A stretch of 64,000 bases of DNA from Plazaster borealis. Lineage: Eukaryota > Echinodermata > Asteroidea > Forcipulatida > Labidiasteridae. Position numbers and translations under genes: made by a program. Positions 20,561 to 30,726 of the stretch are shown in pieces; the stretch's first letter is position 1; the number at the start of each line of letters is the position of its first letter. Where the stretch lies: NCBI GenBank assembly GCA_021014325.1, contig CM037462.1, forward strand, positions 10,274,501-10,338,500. The letters run 5' to 3'. Under the pieces are notes generated by a model, which made no database searches, was not told the origin of the DNA, and saw only the letters and a list, made by a program, of their open reading frames with translations.

Positions 20561-20689
20561 CTCAGGGATAAAGAATTTTTTTGTGTCTTACCCATACACC
20601 AATTAATGTTGAAAAATAGGGCCGATTTCATCAACCTGCCAATACACAGTCCAAAAGTTGGGTTGATTTAATCGAACCGGGACAGTGCT

Positions 20690-21055
20690 AATAAAAATGA
20701 TAATAATAGTGGCTTCTTATATAGTGCTCAAATCCAGTGACGCTAATGGTGCTCCAACATTATTACCCCTGGTCACTGGACCATTTGTTTTATTCCTCAA
20801 ACCATCTCAGCTCCCATGGGAGTATACAGACTGTGCTGCCAAATATATAGCGCACAAAGCTAAATCAATCACAAGAACCATCTCTGCCCTCACAAGTACC
20901 CATTTACCCCTGGGTGAAGAGAAGCAATTATAGTTACATTGTAAGTGTCAAGCTCAAGTACACAAGTGTCATGACTGGGATTCAAACCCACACCCTGATG
21001 ACTTAGCCACCAGAACTTGAGTCTGATGCACTAAACTGCTCGGCCACGAAACGCC
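20690..21055 (-). mobile_element. Full-length tRNA-derived SINE with LINE-like tail
   Basis: On the minus strand: head GGCGTTTCGTGGCCGAGCAG, B-box GGGTTTGAATCCCAG, body, 'CACCCAGGGGTAAATGGGTA', 'TTTGGCAGCACAGTCTGTAT', 'GACCAGGGGTAATAATGTTG', then GAGCACTATATAAGAAG and a TTATTAT tail. It serves as the intact reference for the interrupted SINE at 7157-7696. Confidence 0.9.
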
Positions 21056-21148
21056 AGGCACACTGCTAGGGTCAAGCAGCTCTAAAAAGTTGCGAGGGTT
21101 GAGATTGATATTGTGTTTGAAAAGCCTTCGGAGCGCCACGGCAGCTCG

Positions 21149-21288
21149 GGGCTGTATACTCCCCAGAGAGCTGAGAAAGATTAAAGGAATGTTACTGGCC
21201 CAATGACCAGGGCACTAATGTAAAGCGCATTGATATGGTATTGTAAAATGCGCTATATAAGAACTAGTTATTATTATTATTATTATAA
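21149..21288 (+). mobile_element. SINE/LINE 3' tail with (ATT)n
   Basis: 'GGCTGTATACTCCCCAGAGA', 'AAAGGAATGTTACTGGCCCA', 'GCGCATTGATATGGTATTG' and 'GCGCTATATAAGAACTAG' followed by (TTA)n. This is the 3' half of the SINE body without its tRNA head. It ends fewer than 40 bp from exon e. Confidence 0.8.
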
Positions 21289-21325
21289 AAGTTGGTACCA
21301 ACGAACGACCTTCAGATTGACATAC

Positions 21326-21360
21326 CTCAGCCTCTGCAACTCTTTAAACGTTACATTCAC
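21326..21360 (-). CDS. ASNSD1: ASNSD1 coding exon e: 35-nt microexon
   Basis: A 35-nt exon (phase 0 to 2) encoding VNVTFKELQRLR, which matches the family's 'INVSMEELQKLR'. It was found because exons d and f do not join in frame without it: d ends in phase 0, f begins in phase 2, and three to four conserved residues plus a helix start would be missing. The acceptor is TTGTTTCAG/GTGAATG and the donor is CTGAG/GTATGT. It is too short for ordinary ORF calling. It sits between an AT-rich (ATT)n tract on each side. Confidence 0.92.
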
Positions 21361-21558
21361 CTGAAACAAAACACATTATTACATCATTATTATTATTATT
21401 TTTGGGGAAAGAGTAGAGAAAGTCCACTTGCAAGTGACATCATAAGGTCAAAAGGTGCTCACAGAGGTAAGAGAAAGACTTTCCATTGGCTCAGAGTTGT
21501 GCGTGATGCGTATCTATTGTTTGATCTACACAATGGCAGCCTATGCAGGAGTCTACTA

Positions 21559-21772
21559 CATGGGCGTATGGGCAATCTTTGGTAAAGGGGGGGGCAGAGG
21601 GGTTGATTTAACCGAAATTGTACACAGATAAAAACAAAAGTACAAATTTCTTAAACCGGGTAGTCTTTTTCTGTCCACATTTACTTCTTCTTGCTGTGCC
21701 AAAATTGTCCACACTGTTTTGCACGAGTTTGGGCGGGCAGTTGACCCCCCCCCCCAGGTCGTACGCCTATGG
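21559..21772. mobile_element. Short element with CATRGGCGTAYG-type ends
   Basis: The left end is CATGGGCGTATGGGC and the right end GTCGTACGCCTATGG, which pair as inverted repeats. The interior has 'CACTGTTTTGCACGAGTTTG', G- and C-runs. A diverged copy with similar ends lies at 61193-61430. No coding capacity. Confidence 0.65.
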
Positions 21773-22002
21773 TCTGTTAACTTTCATTCTCTAGTTTTCA
21801 ATGAACAAACCACATACAGTCAACCTGTGAAAATATCCTCAAATTCGGTCGTCGAGTTTAGGAAACCTTATTCTTGCAAGCATAATTTTGTTGTGCTTGT
21901 GCTTAGCTACTCCATGAAATTGGGTTCCAGTTTTTGAAACAGTAAAGGGTTTGTAAATTTATCAAAGTATTATAATTGTTTTTGAAACCCAACTCTGTGG
22001 CG

Positions 22003-22262
22003 TGTCGTGGCCAAGCGGTTAAGAGCACCGAACTCAAGCTCTGGTATTCCTAATCAGCAAAGTGTGGGTTCGAGTCCTGGTCTTGACACTTGTGTCCTTA
22101 AGCAAGACACTTAACCATTATTGCTTCGTCCTTCGGATGGGTCGTAAAGCTGTAGGTCCCATGTGTTGTATTAAAAATTATCAATGCATGTAAAAGACCC
22201 CAGTACACACTTATCGCAATAGAGAAGGGGTTCGCCCCGGTGTGTCTGGCAGTGCCTTTATC
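22003..22262 (+). mobile_element. tRNA-derived SINE type 2
   Basis: The head is TGTCGTGGCCAAGCGGTTAA, the B-box GTGGGTTCGAGTCCTGG, and the body 'AAGACACTTAACCATTATTG', with 3' end AGAAGGGGTTCGCCCCGG. It ends 77 bp from exon d. Confidence 0.9.
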
Positions 22263-22338
22263 TTCAATCATGAAGGCTGCACTCAAAAGGAAGAAGACTA
22301 CAATTTAACTTTGAAAAAAGAATTAGAGATGGCTATAC

Positions 22339-22426
22339 CTCAACAAAATTCCACTTTCTGGTCGGGTTGAGGTTCTGAAGTTCATGCAGCCCATCTATAC
22401 CAGTAACTCTATCTGGAACATCATAT
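22339..22426 (-). CDS. ASNSD1: ASNSD1 coding exon d
   Basis: This exon is 88 nt (phase 2 to 0). It reads YDVPDRVTGIDGLHELQ, then RKWNFVE, matching the family's 'VPDRITGRAGLKELQ' and 'RIWNFVE'. In asparagine synthetase-like folds this links the PP-loop half of the domain to the second nucleotide-binding segment. The acceptor is TTGGCAG/ATATG. The donor is GTTGAG/GTATAG, which departs from GTAAGT at several positions. A tRNA-derived SINE ends fewer than 90 bp downstream of the donor in transcript direction. Confidence 0.93.
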
Positions 22427-23691
22427 CTGCCAAAGTGAAAAAAAAGGAAATACATGATCATAATTAGCTCCACAAATGTGCCAACAAGTTTAAATGTTTT
22501 GGTGGTATCCTATTATTCTGATAAATTGATCATATTGACACATTAATTGTTTACTTGTTTTTTGCAAATGGCGACCCCCCCCCCCAAAAAACCCCCAGGG
22601 TACAATAGCACCCTCAAGAGTCCTCTTTCCCATTCTGAAAACTCTGTGGCCGTGCGATCTTTATTTTTTGTTTTACAACTATTTTTCTGAAGTGATTTAA
22701 ACCGGTCGCGTGAAAGACTCAACATGAGAGTTGTATCCTTGGATTTGATTTATTCAGAAAATCAACAATTTAGATGAGAAAGGAGAGTCCTAAAACATTA
22801 TTTTAGAATGTTCACCTTTAAAAAAAAAAGTTGAAATCAGCAACAGCCTGGTTGTCATTTCTTTATCCGAGGGACCACAAGAGGGCAGCAGATAATAATC
22901 TTGCAAGGGAAACTTTAACACTTATTAATCCACAGTTTTTAGTACATGCTTAAAAATGGGTAGGCCTGTATATACCAAACGACCATGATCTGTGGGTGCA
23001 CTACACTAAATAGAGAGAAAATCATGCGCCAATTCTCATGAATAAAATGTAAAGCTACAATTTCTTTTCCTTTCTGTAATTACAGATTGAAATCAAAGAC
23101 TTGAAGGTCATGGCTTTTTAAGGAGTGTTGACAAATTATTAATATTGTGCCCCTGGGGTTGTTGACTTTCAACCTGGAGCATTTTGGGTACACTTAAAAC
23201 ACCCCTTTTTTTGGAGTCTAGCGTTTTGATATTTGATAAACATATGTCTCCAAAATTCTACAGCTAACCTACTAAAAGATTTAAAGAAAAGACCTAAAGT
23301 GTCATCACTAATATATTTGATTTGATTTCAAGAGGCTGAGACACTTTTAAAAATATTTCTTGAATATTCTTGAAATATTTAGCATTTATTATCTGTTTGA
23401 TATTATGGGAAGCTTATTGAGTGTGATGCACCCATGAAGTCAATGAATGGCGCCCTCTATTGAAACTTACAAAAGAACTAAAACTTGCACCTTTTTTTTG
23501 TAAGTTGATAGAAATGGTCAAAATTCTTCAGTTGTTAATTCTATATACACGGACTACCAGGAACTATAACGACCCATCAAATTAAACAATTACTTTCCCT
23601 TTTTCCCGACCATCTTTGTCTTGTTCCATTTGTCAAACAACAATCATAAACTCTGATTCCCATTTTAACAAAAAAAGACACCGGGCCCATT

Positions 23692-23831
23692 TCACAAAAC
23701 ACTAAAGATTCATCTTAAGATGAGTTGTCAATATTGGCGTAGTGATTTGTATTGTGACAGCCCACTTTGCTTAGCAATTAAGATTGAAACACAGTTAAGA
23801 TCAATCTTAGCTCTTTGTAAAATTGAACCCT
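23692..23831. mobile_element. Short palindromic MITE ('TTTCACAAA' ends), copy 1
   Basis: Ends GGGCCCATTTCACAAAACAC and 'CTCTTTGTAAAATTGAACCC'. Inside are 'CATCTTAAGATGAGTTGTCA' and 'GACAGCCCACTTTGCTTAGC'. It is adjacent to a second, better-preserved copy. Confidence 0.8.
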
Positions 23832-23978
23832 GGGGCCGATTTCACAAAGAGCTAGGATCATCTTAAGATGAGTTGTCAATATCACCATAGTGATTTGTAT
23901 CGTGACATCCCACTTTGCTTAGCAGTTAAGATTGATACACACTTAAGATCAATCCTAGCTCTTTGTGAAATCGGCCCC
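23832..23978. mobile_element. Short palindromic MITE ('TTTCACAAA' ends), copy 2
   Basis: 147 bp with nearly perfect terminal inverted repeats GGGGCCGATTTCACAAAGAG and CTCTTTGTGAAATCGGCCCC, and inner arms AGGATCATCTTAAG and CTTAAGATCAATCCT. Head-to-tail with copy 1. Confidence 0.9.
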
Positions 23979-24170
23979 AGACTGTTCTGTCTCTTGGCCC
24001 ATTGACATAGAGTTTTAAAGCCCGTTTAGTTAGTGGTTTGAATGGAAGAAGAAAGAAAAAAAAGCAATGGATTGTCATTTTCCGACAAAAATGTTTAAGA
24101 AGAAAACAAACTTTTTTTTTCTTTTTTTTTTTACTTTAAAATGAAGGTTTATTAATAGCGATTTTAGTTA

Positions 24171-24370
24171 GGCAATCAGGTTGGCTTAGTAGTTTCTTCC
24201 CTAGTGCGTTTCACCTCTGTGGCCTCAACTCATGGACGGGAGCTTTTCATGTGGATTTGTTTTTCAGTCCCTACCTGTGTGCGTGGGTTTTTCCCCCAGT
24301 TGGGGTTTTCCTTCCTACATCTTAAAACTAAGATTTCTTCATCATCTTTGAATACATAGGTATCTTCAGA
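24171..24370 (+). mobile_element. SINE, third type ('GGTTGGCT(C/T)AGT' head)
   Basis: 'CAGGTTGGCTTAGTAGTTTC' and 'TTTCACCTCTGTGGCC' at the head, then 'TTTCAGTCCCTACCTG' and 'TTGGGGTTTTCCTTCCTACA'. The same parts appear inverted at 29640-29826 with a better B-box (GTTCGAATCCCACC). Confidence 0.7.
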
Positions 24371-24766
24371 CCTACAGGTTACAATCCTATAGTCACTTTT
24401 AAGGGTCCATGCAGGGCTTGAATGTTACAATGGACTGCAGGCCCAAGGCCAGTGGCGTCACCAGAGGGGGGGCAGGGGGGGCCTGCGGCCCCCCGCTCAG
24501 AACCCTTGCCCCCCCCTCTTTCCCCCCATATGAAATCACAGAAAAGTGTATTCTTACAATATATAAATCGTTTAAGGCTGCATAAAATGCTGCCGTAAAA
24601 AGTAAAACTTTTATTCATATCAGTATGTGGACTATAACGCAGTCATGCTGACAAATGCATGGAAACGTGCGCGCGATCATATTGGCGGTAAATGTATGTT
24701 GTGGTTTTGCGGTTACAGAGAGTGCAGGAAGTCACAAAGTTCAGTTTAAAACGTGGTGGTCTGGGC

Positions 24767-24896
24767 CCAATTTCATGGCACTATTACCAAATAATTTTGC
24801 GCTAATGCGCATTGTAACGTGTGTATTTCTATGGGACGCAGCTGGGCATAAGCGCAGAATTCCACGGTAAGCAGAGCCATGAAATTGGGCCCTGAA
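24767..24896. mobile_element. GGGCCC-AATTTCATGG MITE, divergent core
   Basis: The ends GGGCCCAATTTCATGGC and GCCATGAAATTGGGCCC match family 3P. The 100-bp interior (TTTTGCGCTAATGCGCAT, 'ATAAGCGCAGAATTCC') does not match the main group, so it is a separate subfamily. Nested in the hAT element. Confidence 0.85.
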
Positions 24897-25004
24897 CGCA
24901 GACCAATAGCTCCGTAAACACATTGTACTCAGATGCACAACAGGGAGATTTAAACAGCAAAATCGCCAGCGAAAAAGGTAGCTTAGACCATTTTCTTCTC
25001 CATA

Positions 25005-25214
25005 TCAAAGCGCCCGTCTTTGCCTCGTGCTCCAACACCTAAGAGGCAGAGACGGGAAAATACAGAAGATTCTGATTCTTATGTGGTACCATCAGAGTAT
25101 TGCATGGATTCTGCATCCGAGAATTCCGCCGAGGAGAATTTCGAAGAAGATGTATCTGTTAGTAATACTGGGAGCGCTAGCAGCACAAGTGCCCTGACAA
25201 GCACACAAATGTGA
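25005..25214 (+). pseudogene. Possible hAT transposase N-terminal remnant
   Basis: An open frame inside the hAT element, with no ATG at the position where it opens. It reads SKRPSLPRAPTPKRQRREN, then an acidic Ser/Glu-rich stretch (DSDSY...SAEENFEEDVSV), and ends SALTSTQM and a stop. KRQRR looks like a nuclear localisation signal, and such basic plus acidic N-termini are common in hAT transposases. No BED zinc finger or catalytic domain is present. Assignment rests mainly on location. Confidence 0.45.
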
Positions 25215-25663
25215 TTATTATAATTACACCCACAATTTCAATCCTGTGTTTTGATTTTTTTTAATGGCTTATACACTTGTCACAATTATTGTATTTTGGG
25301 TCTTTACACTGAAATAAAGCATACAAACAATAATTTAATTAGTACTCACAGAGCCTAATTTGAGAATACAGTGTACAACTCTAAATTGATACCTGGTAAT
25401 CACTGTTGGTAATTTAAATCTTGTATACAGTCGAAAAGTTTTATCATATAAGAATGACAAGTTCTCTAAGATTTGGTTGTTTTTGCAATCTTTTGTTACC
25501 TGCAAACTAGACTGTTTTAGAACTGCATTGGTGTGTATCAGCTGGTGTGTATCAACTATCAGTTAACATATTTAATGATAATCTTGCACTTCTTTGGCCC
25601 TCCAAAAATTTAATCTTTGCCCTCACTTGCCCCCCCAAATGAAAATGTCTAGTTACGCCACTG

Positions 25664-26035
25664 CCCGAGGCCATTGATTTTAGAGTCGGGCCAGTAAACT
25701 CACAGCCGGACTAGTCCAGCGGTCTTTTATTTTTCTATTCAATATCTTTGTTGAAAAAAAAAGATGTTCAAATGTTGAGTTTGAGCCTGGTAAATATCTT
25801 TCAATTCTGCTGAGTATCAAAGTTTACTTGCCAAACAGACAAAAAGAAAACTCTTCTCTTAGGGTTTGTTTTAAAAAAAAAAAGAAGAAATTTTTAAAAC
25901 TGTCTTCTCCTTTTTTCTCTGGTCTTTTCTCATTTTGATTCTGGTCTTGAAAACAAAATTCTGGTCCAGTAAATATTCTGAGCAACAAGCCCTGTGGTCT
26001 TGTGGATTTCCCCCCCCCAAATTCAAGCCCTGTCA
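25664..26035 (+). repeat. Dispersed repeat, continuation after the hAT insertion
   Basis: 'GGCCATTGATTTTAGAGTCG', 'GGACTAGTCCAGCGGTCTTT' and 'CAAGCCCTGTGGTCTTGTGG' match 8033-8640. The start of this repeat lies just left of the hAT element (24415-24449), so it is split by it. Confidence 0.8.
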
Positions 26036-26387
26036 TGGTTTCATTACCAAAAAAATGTAATAACAACAATAATATTAATAACAATTATTTGGTATCTGAC
26101 AGAATAAACTCACTTAAACCGGACAAGTTTCTTGGAAACATAAACCAATATCTAGATATAGGAACAAAAAATGGGTGGGAGGGGGGGGGCATCTGTTGTG
26201 CTCACACTAATTCCGGATATTTACATATTTAACACTGATATTTACATTTTTATAAGCACCAAGTTCAATTGAATTTTCACTAACCAGTACAACTTTCTCT
26301 GAAATCGGCGCTCAAGTGTCTGAGAAAGTTTGTTAATACAGTAGAATAAGTCTGTTTAAAATTGTTCAATGTGTAATAGACTATATG

Positions 26388-26890
26388 GGTTTTGAGGCAT
26401 CGCATGGTGAGGTATCAACGTATACTCGGTTTGCGGGAACAACAAGTGTATCTTTGCTGTGTTGACTGTGCTTTGAGAACTTGTCTTTCTATTTATTCTA
26501 CTGCCGCGAAGTAGATTTCAGAATTCGGGGACTACTTAGTTCTGAAAAAGAACTGTCATGTTTATTAAGTACTACCTTGGGAGGTAGGAAATTGGCCGGG
26601 ACTACTACTACTGACAATGACTAGAGCAGGCTGGTCGAAACATTGAGACCAAATAAGAACTCACTCTGCGGCACTGAAGTTAATAATGAGAAGTCCCCTC
26701 GATCCACTAAGCAAAAGTAGTAGTCCCAGCCGATTTCCTACCTCCCCCCAGGTAGTACTTAATGAGCAGGAGGGTACTTTTCAGAACTAAGTAGTCTCCC
26801 GAATTCCGAAATAAATAGCAAGATAAGTAACTCAAGAACAATCTACGTTGCAAAGTATATACACATGGTGTTACGGCAAACCGAATATAA
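26388..26890. mobile_element. About 500-bp fold-back element
   Basis: The left half (GAGGCATCGCATGGTGAGG ... GGTCGAAACATTGAGACC) and the right half are near inverted copies. Paired stretches include 'TACTCGGTTTGCGGG' with 'GGCAAACCGAATATA', and 'CTACTTAGTTCTGAAAAAGA' with 'TTTTCAGAACTAAGTAGTCT'. One arm alone is present at 380-735. No ORF. Confidence 0.85.
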
Positions 26891-27106
26891 TAATATTAAT
26901 AATAGTGGCCATTTATAATGCGCCACATCTGTCTAAAAGACACTCCTGGCGCAGGAGAGATGCAGAAACAAGTGGGCCTACAATGAGTTACAAAGATGAA
27001 AATTTAGGCACAAAAATAAGTTTTCAAATGAGTTTTAAAGCTGGTATATGTAGTGACTTGTCGGAGACAAGTACATATCGTCGGCTCAGTGCTGTACGGT
27101 CATAAT

Positions 27107-27392
27107 TTGCAATTTCTTATTCGCAATGATCAAACGGTCATTAAATGGAAAAAGCATATAAATTTGAGAAAAAAAAAATCAAAATCAACAAATTAATGTT
27201 TTACTCAGAAAATGAATGTTTCTTTTTGCCAAACAAATACTTAGATGACCACTCTTGATCAATAACCCCATTTACCATGAGCTCCAAAATGTGCAAAAGC
27301 AATGTTATGAAACCCATAGAAATTGCACTAATGACCCTATAGTCCTGAGCAGACGATATATGGACCTTATGCATTGACGCCATTACACTGCC
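27107..27392. repeat. Dispersed repeat, also at 63526-63795 inverted
   Basis: 'TTTGCAATTTCTTATTCGCA', 'CTTTTTGCCAAACAAATACT', 'TTGCACTAATGACC' and 'CTGAGCAGACG' recur as reverse complement at 63526-63795. There the repeat is inserted within a family 4 MITE. Confidence 0.8.
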
Positions 27393-28623
27393 ATCTTAGA
27401 GGTAAAACGATGATGAAACAATGGCAGCTATGTACGCGCGGCGCACAGGATTGTCCAATGAGCGACCTCCTTTTATTAACCTCTATGTGAGGGCACCGTA
27501 CAGAACTTGCATCATTTGCATTTAGCTTATTTCTCTTGCACACAAGATCGGATCCACAAAATAAATCCCCAAATCTCAACATCTTTTACGACGGGAATCC
27601 TCCACTGAAAGTCAAGTATCAGAAGCAACTTACAACCAAATCAATTTCTGATTGACCATATTATTCACTGCATGAGGGCGCTTTCATCAGGGAATGTTTT
27701 GCATCACAGTTACGGTTTCATCTTATTTCAATTGCCTGCGTACTTAGTTTTCTTGCATCAATGACAATATACATAGAGACATAGTAATAACAACAATTAA
27801 AAAAACAACCTGTTGGTTGACTTGTTTTTCATCACATGAAATTGGATCACATACGCCCTCACGCGGTCAAAAATACGGCAAATTCCATTCACCAAATCAT
27901 TCTTCAAAAATTGAAGTAATACAAATAAAAAAAACCCCAAGGCCTCCAATAAGCCTTCAAAATACCACAAAAAATCATGTTAGACCTAGATATGGTAAAT
28001 TAAGAGGATGTATGGGGGTGTTGCGGTTTTTTATGACGTGAAAATATTCAGGTTAGTCTTTTAAACCCTCCTTGAAAGAAAACCCCCCCAGAACAGACCT
28101 GTCAGACTTAGTCCAGCCATACTGAGGTGATATCTGGAGCAAGTTAAACTCATTGTCCGTATGACAAATGCAAGCATTGGCCTTGATCACGGGAGCAAAA
28201 CAGGGGGGTACAAAAAAAAGAAGACATTTTACTGATCAATTTCATTTAAAAATCATTAGTTTTAAAGGACTGAAAAGTTTGCGACCTTGGCTTCGTGATC
28301 CTGGGAATTATTCAAAGTGACAGAGTCTGTCAAGTCTCTTGGTAGATCAGTCTAAATCGATTGCCATTTTTTGACCCTGACAGCTTGGCTAGAAATTGAT
28401 GTCCTGATGACAGAGTCTTGCTTAAAGGGAACCTCACTGTGTTTCATGTTTTTTTTCCAGTTTTTTTTTTTTTTGAGGGGCTGGGTAAGATTAGATGAAT
28501 TCTCACCCTCTTATTTTGGATAAACAGAACGTTCAAACAATCTGCGAACATTTCATGAGTGGTCACGTGTTTAAGGTACCAAACAAAAAGCAGTCCGATT
28601 GCGGCAATTGAAATAACAGTGAT

Positions 28624-28995
28624 TTAAAGGACTGAACACGTTTGGAAATTGTCAAAGACCTGTGTTCTCACTTGGTGTATCCCAACATATGCATAAAATA
28701 ACAAGCCTGTAAAAATTTGGGCTCAATTGGTCATCGAAGTTGCAAGAAAATGATGAAAGAAAAAACACCCTTGTTGTAAGCTTTGTGAGCTTTCAGATAG
28801 GAATAAAAACTTCTTGCAAGAAGTTTTTATTATTTTAGTGAGAAATTACCTCTTTCTCAAAAACTATGTTACTTCAGAGGGAGTCAGTTCCTACAATGTT
28901 TTATACTACCAACAGCTTTCCGTTGCTTGTTACCAAGTAAGTTTTTATGCTAATATTTGTTTTGAGTCATTACCAAATGTGTATGATACCTTTAA
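28624..28995 (+). mobile_element. TTAA-flanked MITE, family 1
   Basis: TTAA-AGGACTGAACACGTTTGG at the left and CAAATGTGTATGATACC-TTAA at the right. The interior has 'ACTTCTTGCAAGAAGTTTTT' and 'ACCAAGTAAGTTTTTATGC'. Confidence 0.9.
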
Positions 28996-29163
28996 GGAGT
29001 CTGAATACATGTATGCTTTTTCCTCAACTTTGACAGCATTTCTGACAGGGAAAAATTTGTCTCTGGAGGATTGGTACTAGAATGAACTTTATAATCAGTG
29101 ATTGATCACTACTCAGGTTTTTTTCCCTACAATTTAAGACTGCTGTACTCTGTGTTTAAAGGT

Positions 29164-29367
29164 AGCAGGGTTCTACCCATACAAAAGCTAGTGCATCGAG
29201 CCGATATGCATGAATTGTGTGCGGATACGTGCGATTTGTGGCAAATACGCAAAAACAAATATACAAAGCAGGGTTCTGCCCATACAAAAGCTAGTGCATC
29301 GAGCCGATATGCATGAATTGTGTGCGGATACGTGCGATTTGTGGCAAATACGCAAAAACAAATATAC
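29164..29367 (+). repeat. Direct tandem repeat, 103 bp x 2
   Basis: Two copies start at 29164 and 29267, near-identical, with 'AAAGCTAGTGCATCGAGCC', 'GATATGCATGAATTGTGTGC' and 'GCAAATACGCAAAAACAAAT'. A related single copy with CGATACGC motifs lies at 62640-62730. Confidence 0.93.
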
Positions 29368-29439
29368 ATTTTGTATTATTATTATTTCATCTTATCAAAG
29401 CATGCAAAAGAAAGATCAGGTGCCAGTAACTCCTCCAGT

Positions 29440-29612
29440 GGGCTACGTCCCGTAGCCTTAGATCTCAAGGGTCTTTCTCAGGATCCTTGCTGTTCCCAAA
29501 AGTGCTGCCTTCTGTAACAGATCTACCCTCACATTTGTACCTATTTCATGCAGATGTTTCCCCAGTGCTTTGGGAATGGTGCCAAGTGCTCCAACCACTA
29601 CACGATTACAAA
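29440..29612 (-). pseudogene. Retroelement ORF C-terminus remnant
   Basis: The minus strand translates to VVVGALGTIPKALGKHLHEI, then VDLLQKAALLGTARILRKTL and a stop. This 'GALG...KACLLGTARILRK' ending is a C-terminal signature I associate with a widespread invertebrate non-LTR retroelement polyprotein. Only about 55 codons remain and the 5' part is lost. Confidence 0.6.
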
Positions 29613-29639
29613 TCGGACAGCGCAATTAGCGCCGAAACA

Positions 29640-29826
29640 GACTGAATAGAAGACGTTCAAGAAATGTTCAGTTTTAGATGTGGGAGGAAGACCCCAATGG
29701 GGAACCCCCGCGCAATCAGGTAGGGACTGAAAAACCCAATCCACATGGTAAGGCTCCAGGTCTGAGGTGGGATTCGAACTGGGGTCCACAGAGGTGAAAG
29801 GCAGGGAAAGAAACCACTGAGCCAAC
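29640..29826 (-). mobile_element. SINE, third type, minus strand
   Basis: On the minus strand, 'CCAGGTTGGCTCAGTGGTTT' (A-box-like), GTTCGAATCCCACC (B-box), 'TTTTTCAGTCCCTACCTG' and 'TTGGGGTCTTCCTCCCACAT'. Same family as 24171-24370. Confidence 0.75.
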
Positions 29827-29828
29827 CT

Positions 29829-30074
29829 GGGCCCAATTTCATAGAGCTGCTAAGCACAACAATTTGCTTAGCATGAAATTTCTTCCTTGATAAAAACAGG
29901 ATTACCAACCAAATTTCCATGTGTTGCATATGGCTTGTTACTGGTATTCAGCTGTTGTTTGCTTATCCTGAAAATCACCTGGAAATTTGGTTGGTAATCC
30001 TGTTTTTATCAAGGAAGAAATTTCATGCTAAAAAAGCAAATTGTTGTGCTTAGCAGCTCTATGAAATTGGGCCC
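29829..30074. mobile_element. GGGCCC-AATTTCAT MITE, long-palindrome subtype
   Basis: The ends are GGGCCCAATTTCATAGAGCT and AGCTCTATGAAATTGGGCCC. The two halves ('AATTTCTTCCTTGATAAAAA' and its reverse) are nearly perfect inverted copies, so this 246-bp copy could fold into one long hairpin. Confidence 0.9.
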
Positions 30075-30532
30075 TGGGCCCATTTTCATGGTTCTGCTTA
30101 CCAATTCCTATCAGCCAATTAAAAAAAGAAAATAATAAAACCCAATAACTATGCTTGAGATTGTGTATAAGTTAATGAACAACTCTGGCATAACAACAGG
30201 TTAATTTTGAGACCTTTTTTACCTGAAAACTTAACTCAATCACATGACTATAAAAGTAAAACAAAAACCACCCGTTTACATCGCTTGAGACAGCGTTCTC
30301 CCCTAACCTGAGGACAAGTCAAAATTCACTCCAAGTGGTCCGACCGGCTAGTTTAGTGTTGAACAAAATTTCATTTAATATAAAGTAAGGACAAGTGAAA
30401 AAGCTGGGGGACCAGTGAAATGACTAGCTCACTGGTCCTGCTGGCTAGTCACTGAAAAAGTTAAGGACAAACCCTGTCGAGATTTTGTATACAATCACGA
30501 AAAAAACTTCAGCACTTCCATCAATAACTACA

Positions 30533-30726
30533 GGGCCCAATTTCATAGAGCTGCTCATAAGCACAAAAAGTAGCTAAGCACAACAAAATTATGCTTACCA
30601 GATTAAGGTTACCAGCCAAACTACCATGTTGTGTGTACAATTTGTGACTGGTATCCTGCTAATTTCTGCAAAGCAGAAAATTGTTAAGCATTTTTTTCTG
30701 CTTAAGCAGCTCTATGAAATTTGGCC
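30533..30726. mobile_element. GGGCCC-AATTTCAT MITE (family 3P)
   Basis: GGGCCCAATTTCATAGAGCT to CTATGAAATTTGGCCC, interior 'AAGTAGCTAAGCACAACAAA' and 'GTGACTGGTATCCTGCTAAT'. Confidence 0.92.

Larger units (their letters stand above)
19721..21325 (-). other. ASNSD1 intron between exons e and f
   Basis: 1,605 bp. Contains the 145-bp MITE, a tRNA-like repeat (20371-20560), a full-length SINE (20690-21055) and a SINE/LINE tail (21149-21288). 19890-20370 shows nothing recognisable. Confidence 0.9.
21361..22338 (-). other. ASNSD1 intron between exons d and e
   Basis: 978 bp containing a 214-bp inverted-repeat element (21559-21772), a fragment of the family 3P MITE (21850-21930) and a SINE (22003-22262). 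Confidence 0.9.
24450..25663 (+). mobile_element. hAT-type DNA transposon, internally deleted, 1.2 kb
   Basis: Terminal inverted repeats CAGTGGCGTCACCAG and CTAGTTACGCCACTG (consensus CAGTGGCGTAACTAG) are characteristic of hAT superfamily elements. The flanking 8-bp sequences CCCAAGGC (24442-24449) and CCCGAGGC (25664-25671) are a target duplication with one mismatch. It lies inside an older dispersed repeat and itself contains a 130-bp MITE (24767-24896). No complete transposase remains. Confidence 0.9.

Noticed and set aside
28085..28195. A possible extra coding exon on the minus strand (frame ANACICHTDNEFNLLQISPQ, donor GACAG/GTCTGT).
   Set aside because: It has no counterpart in the ASNSD1 family, exons c and d already join in phase without it, and the donor is weak. 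A nested gene cannot be excluded, but nothing else supports one.
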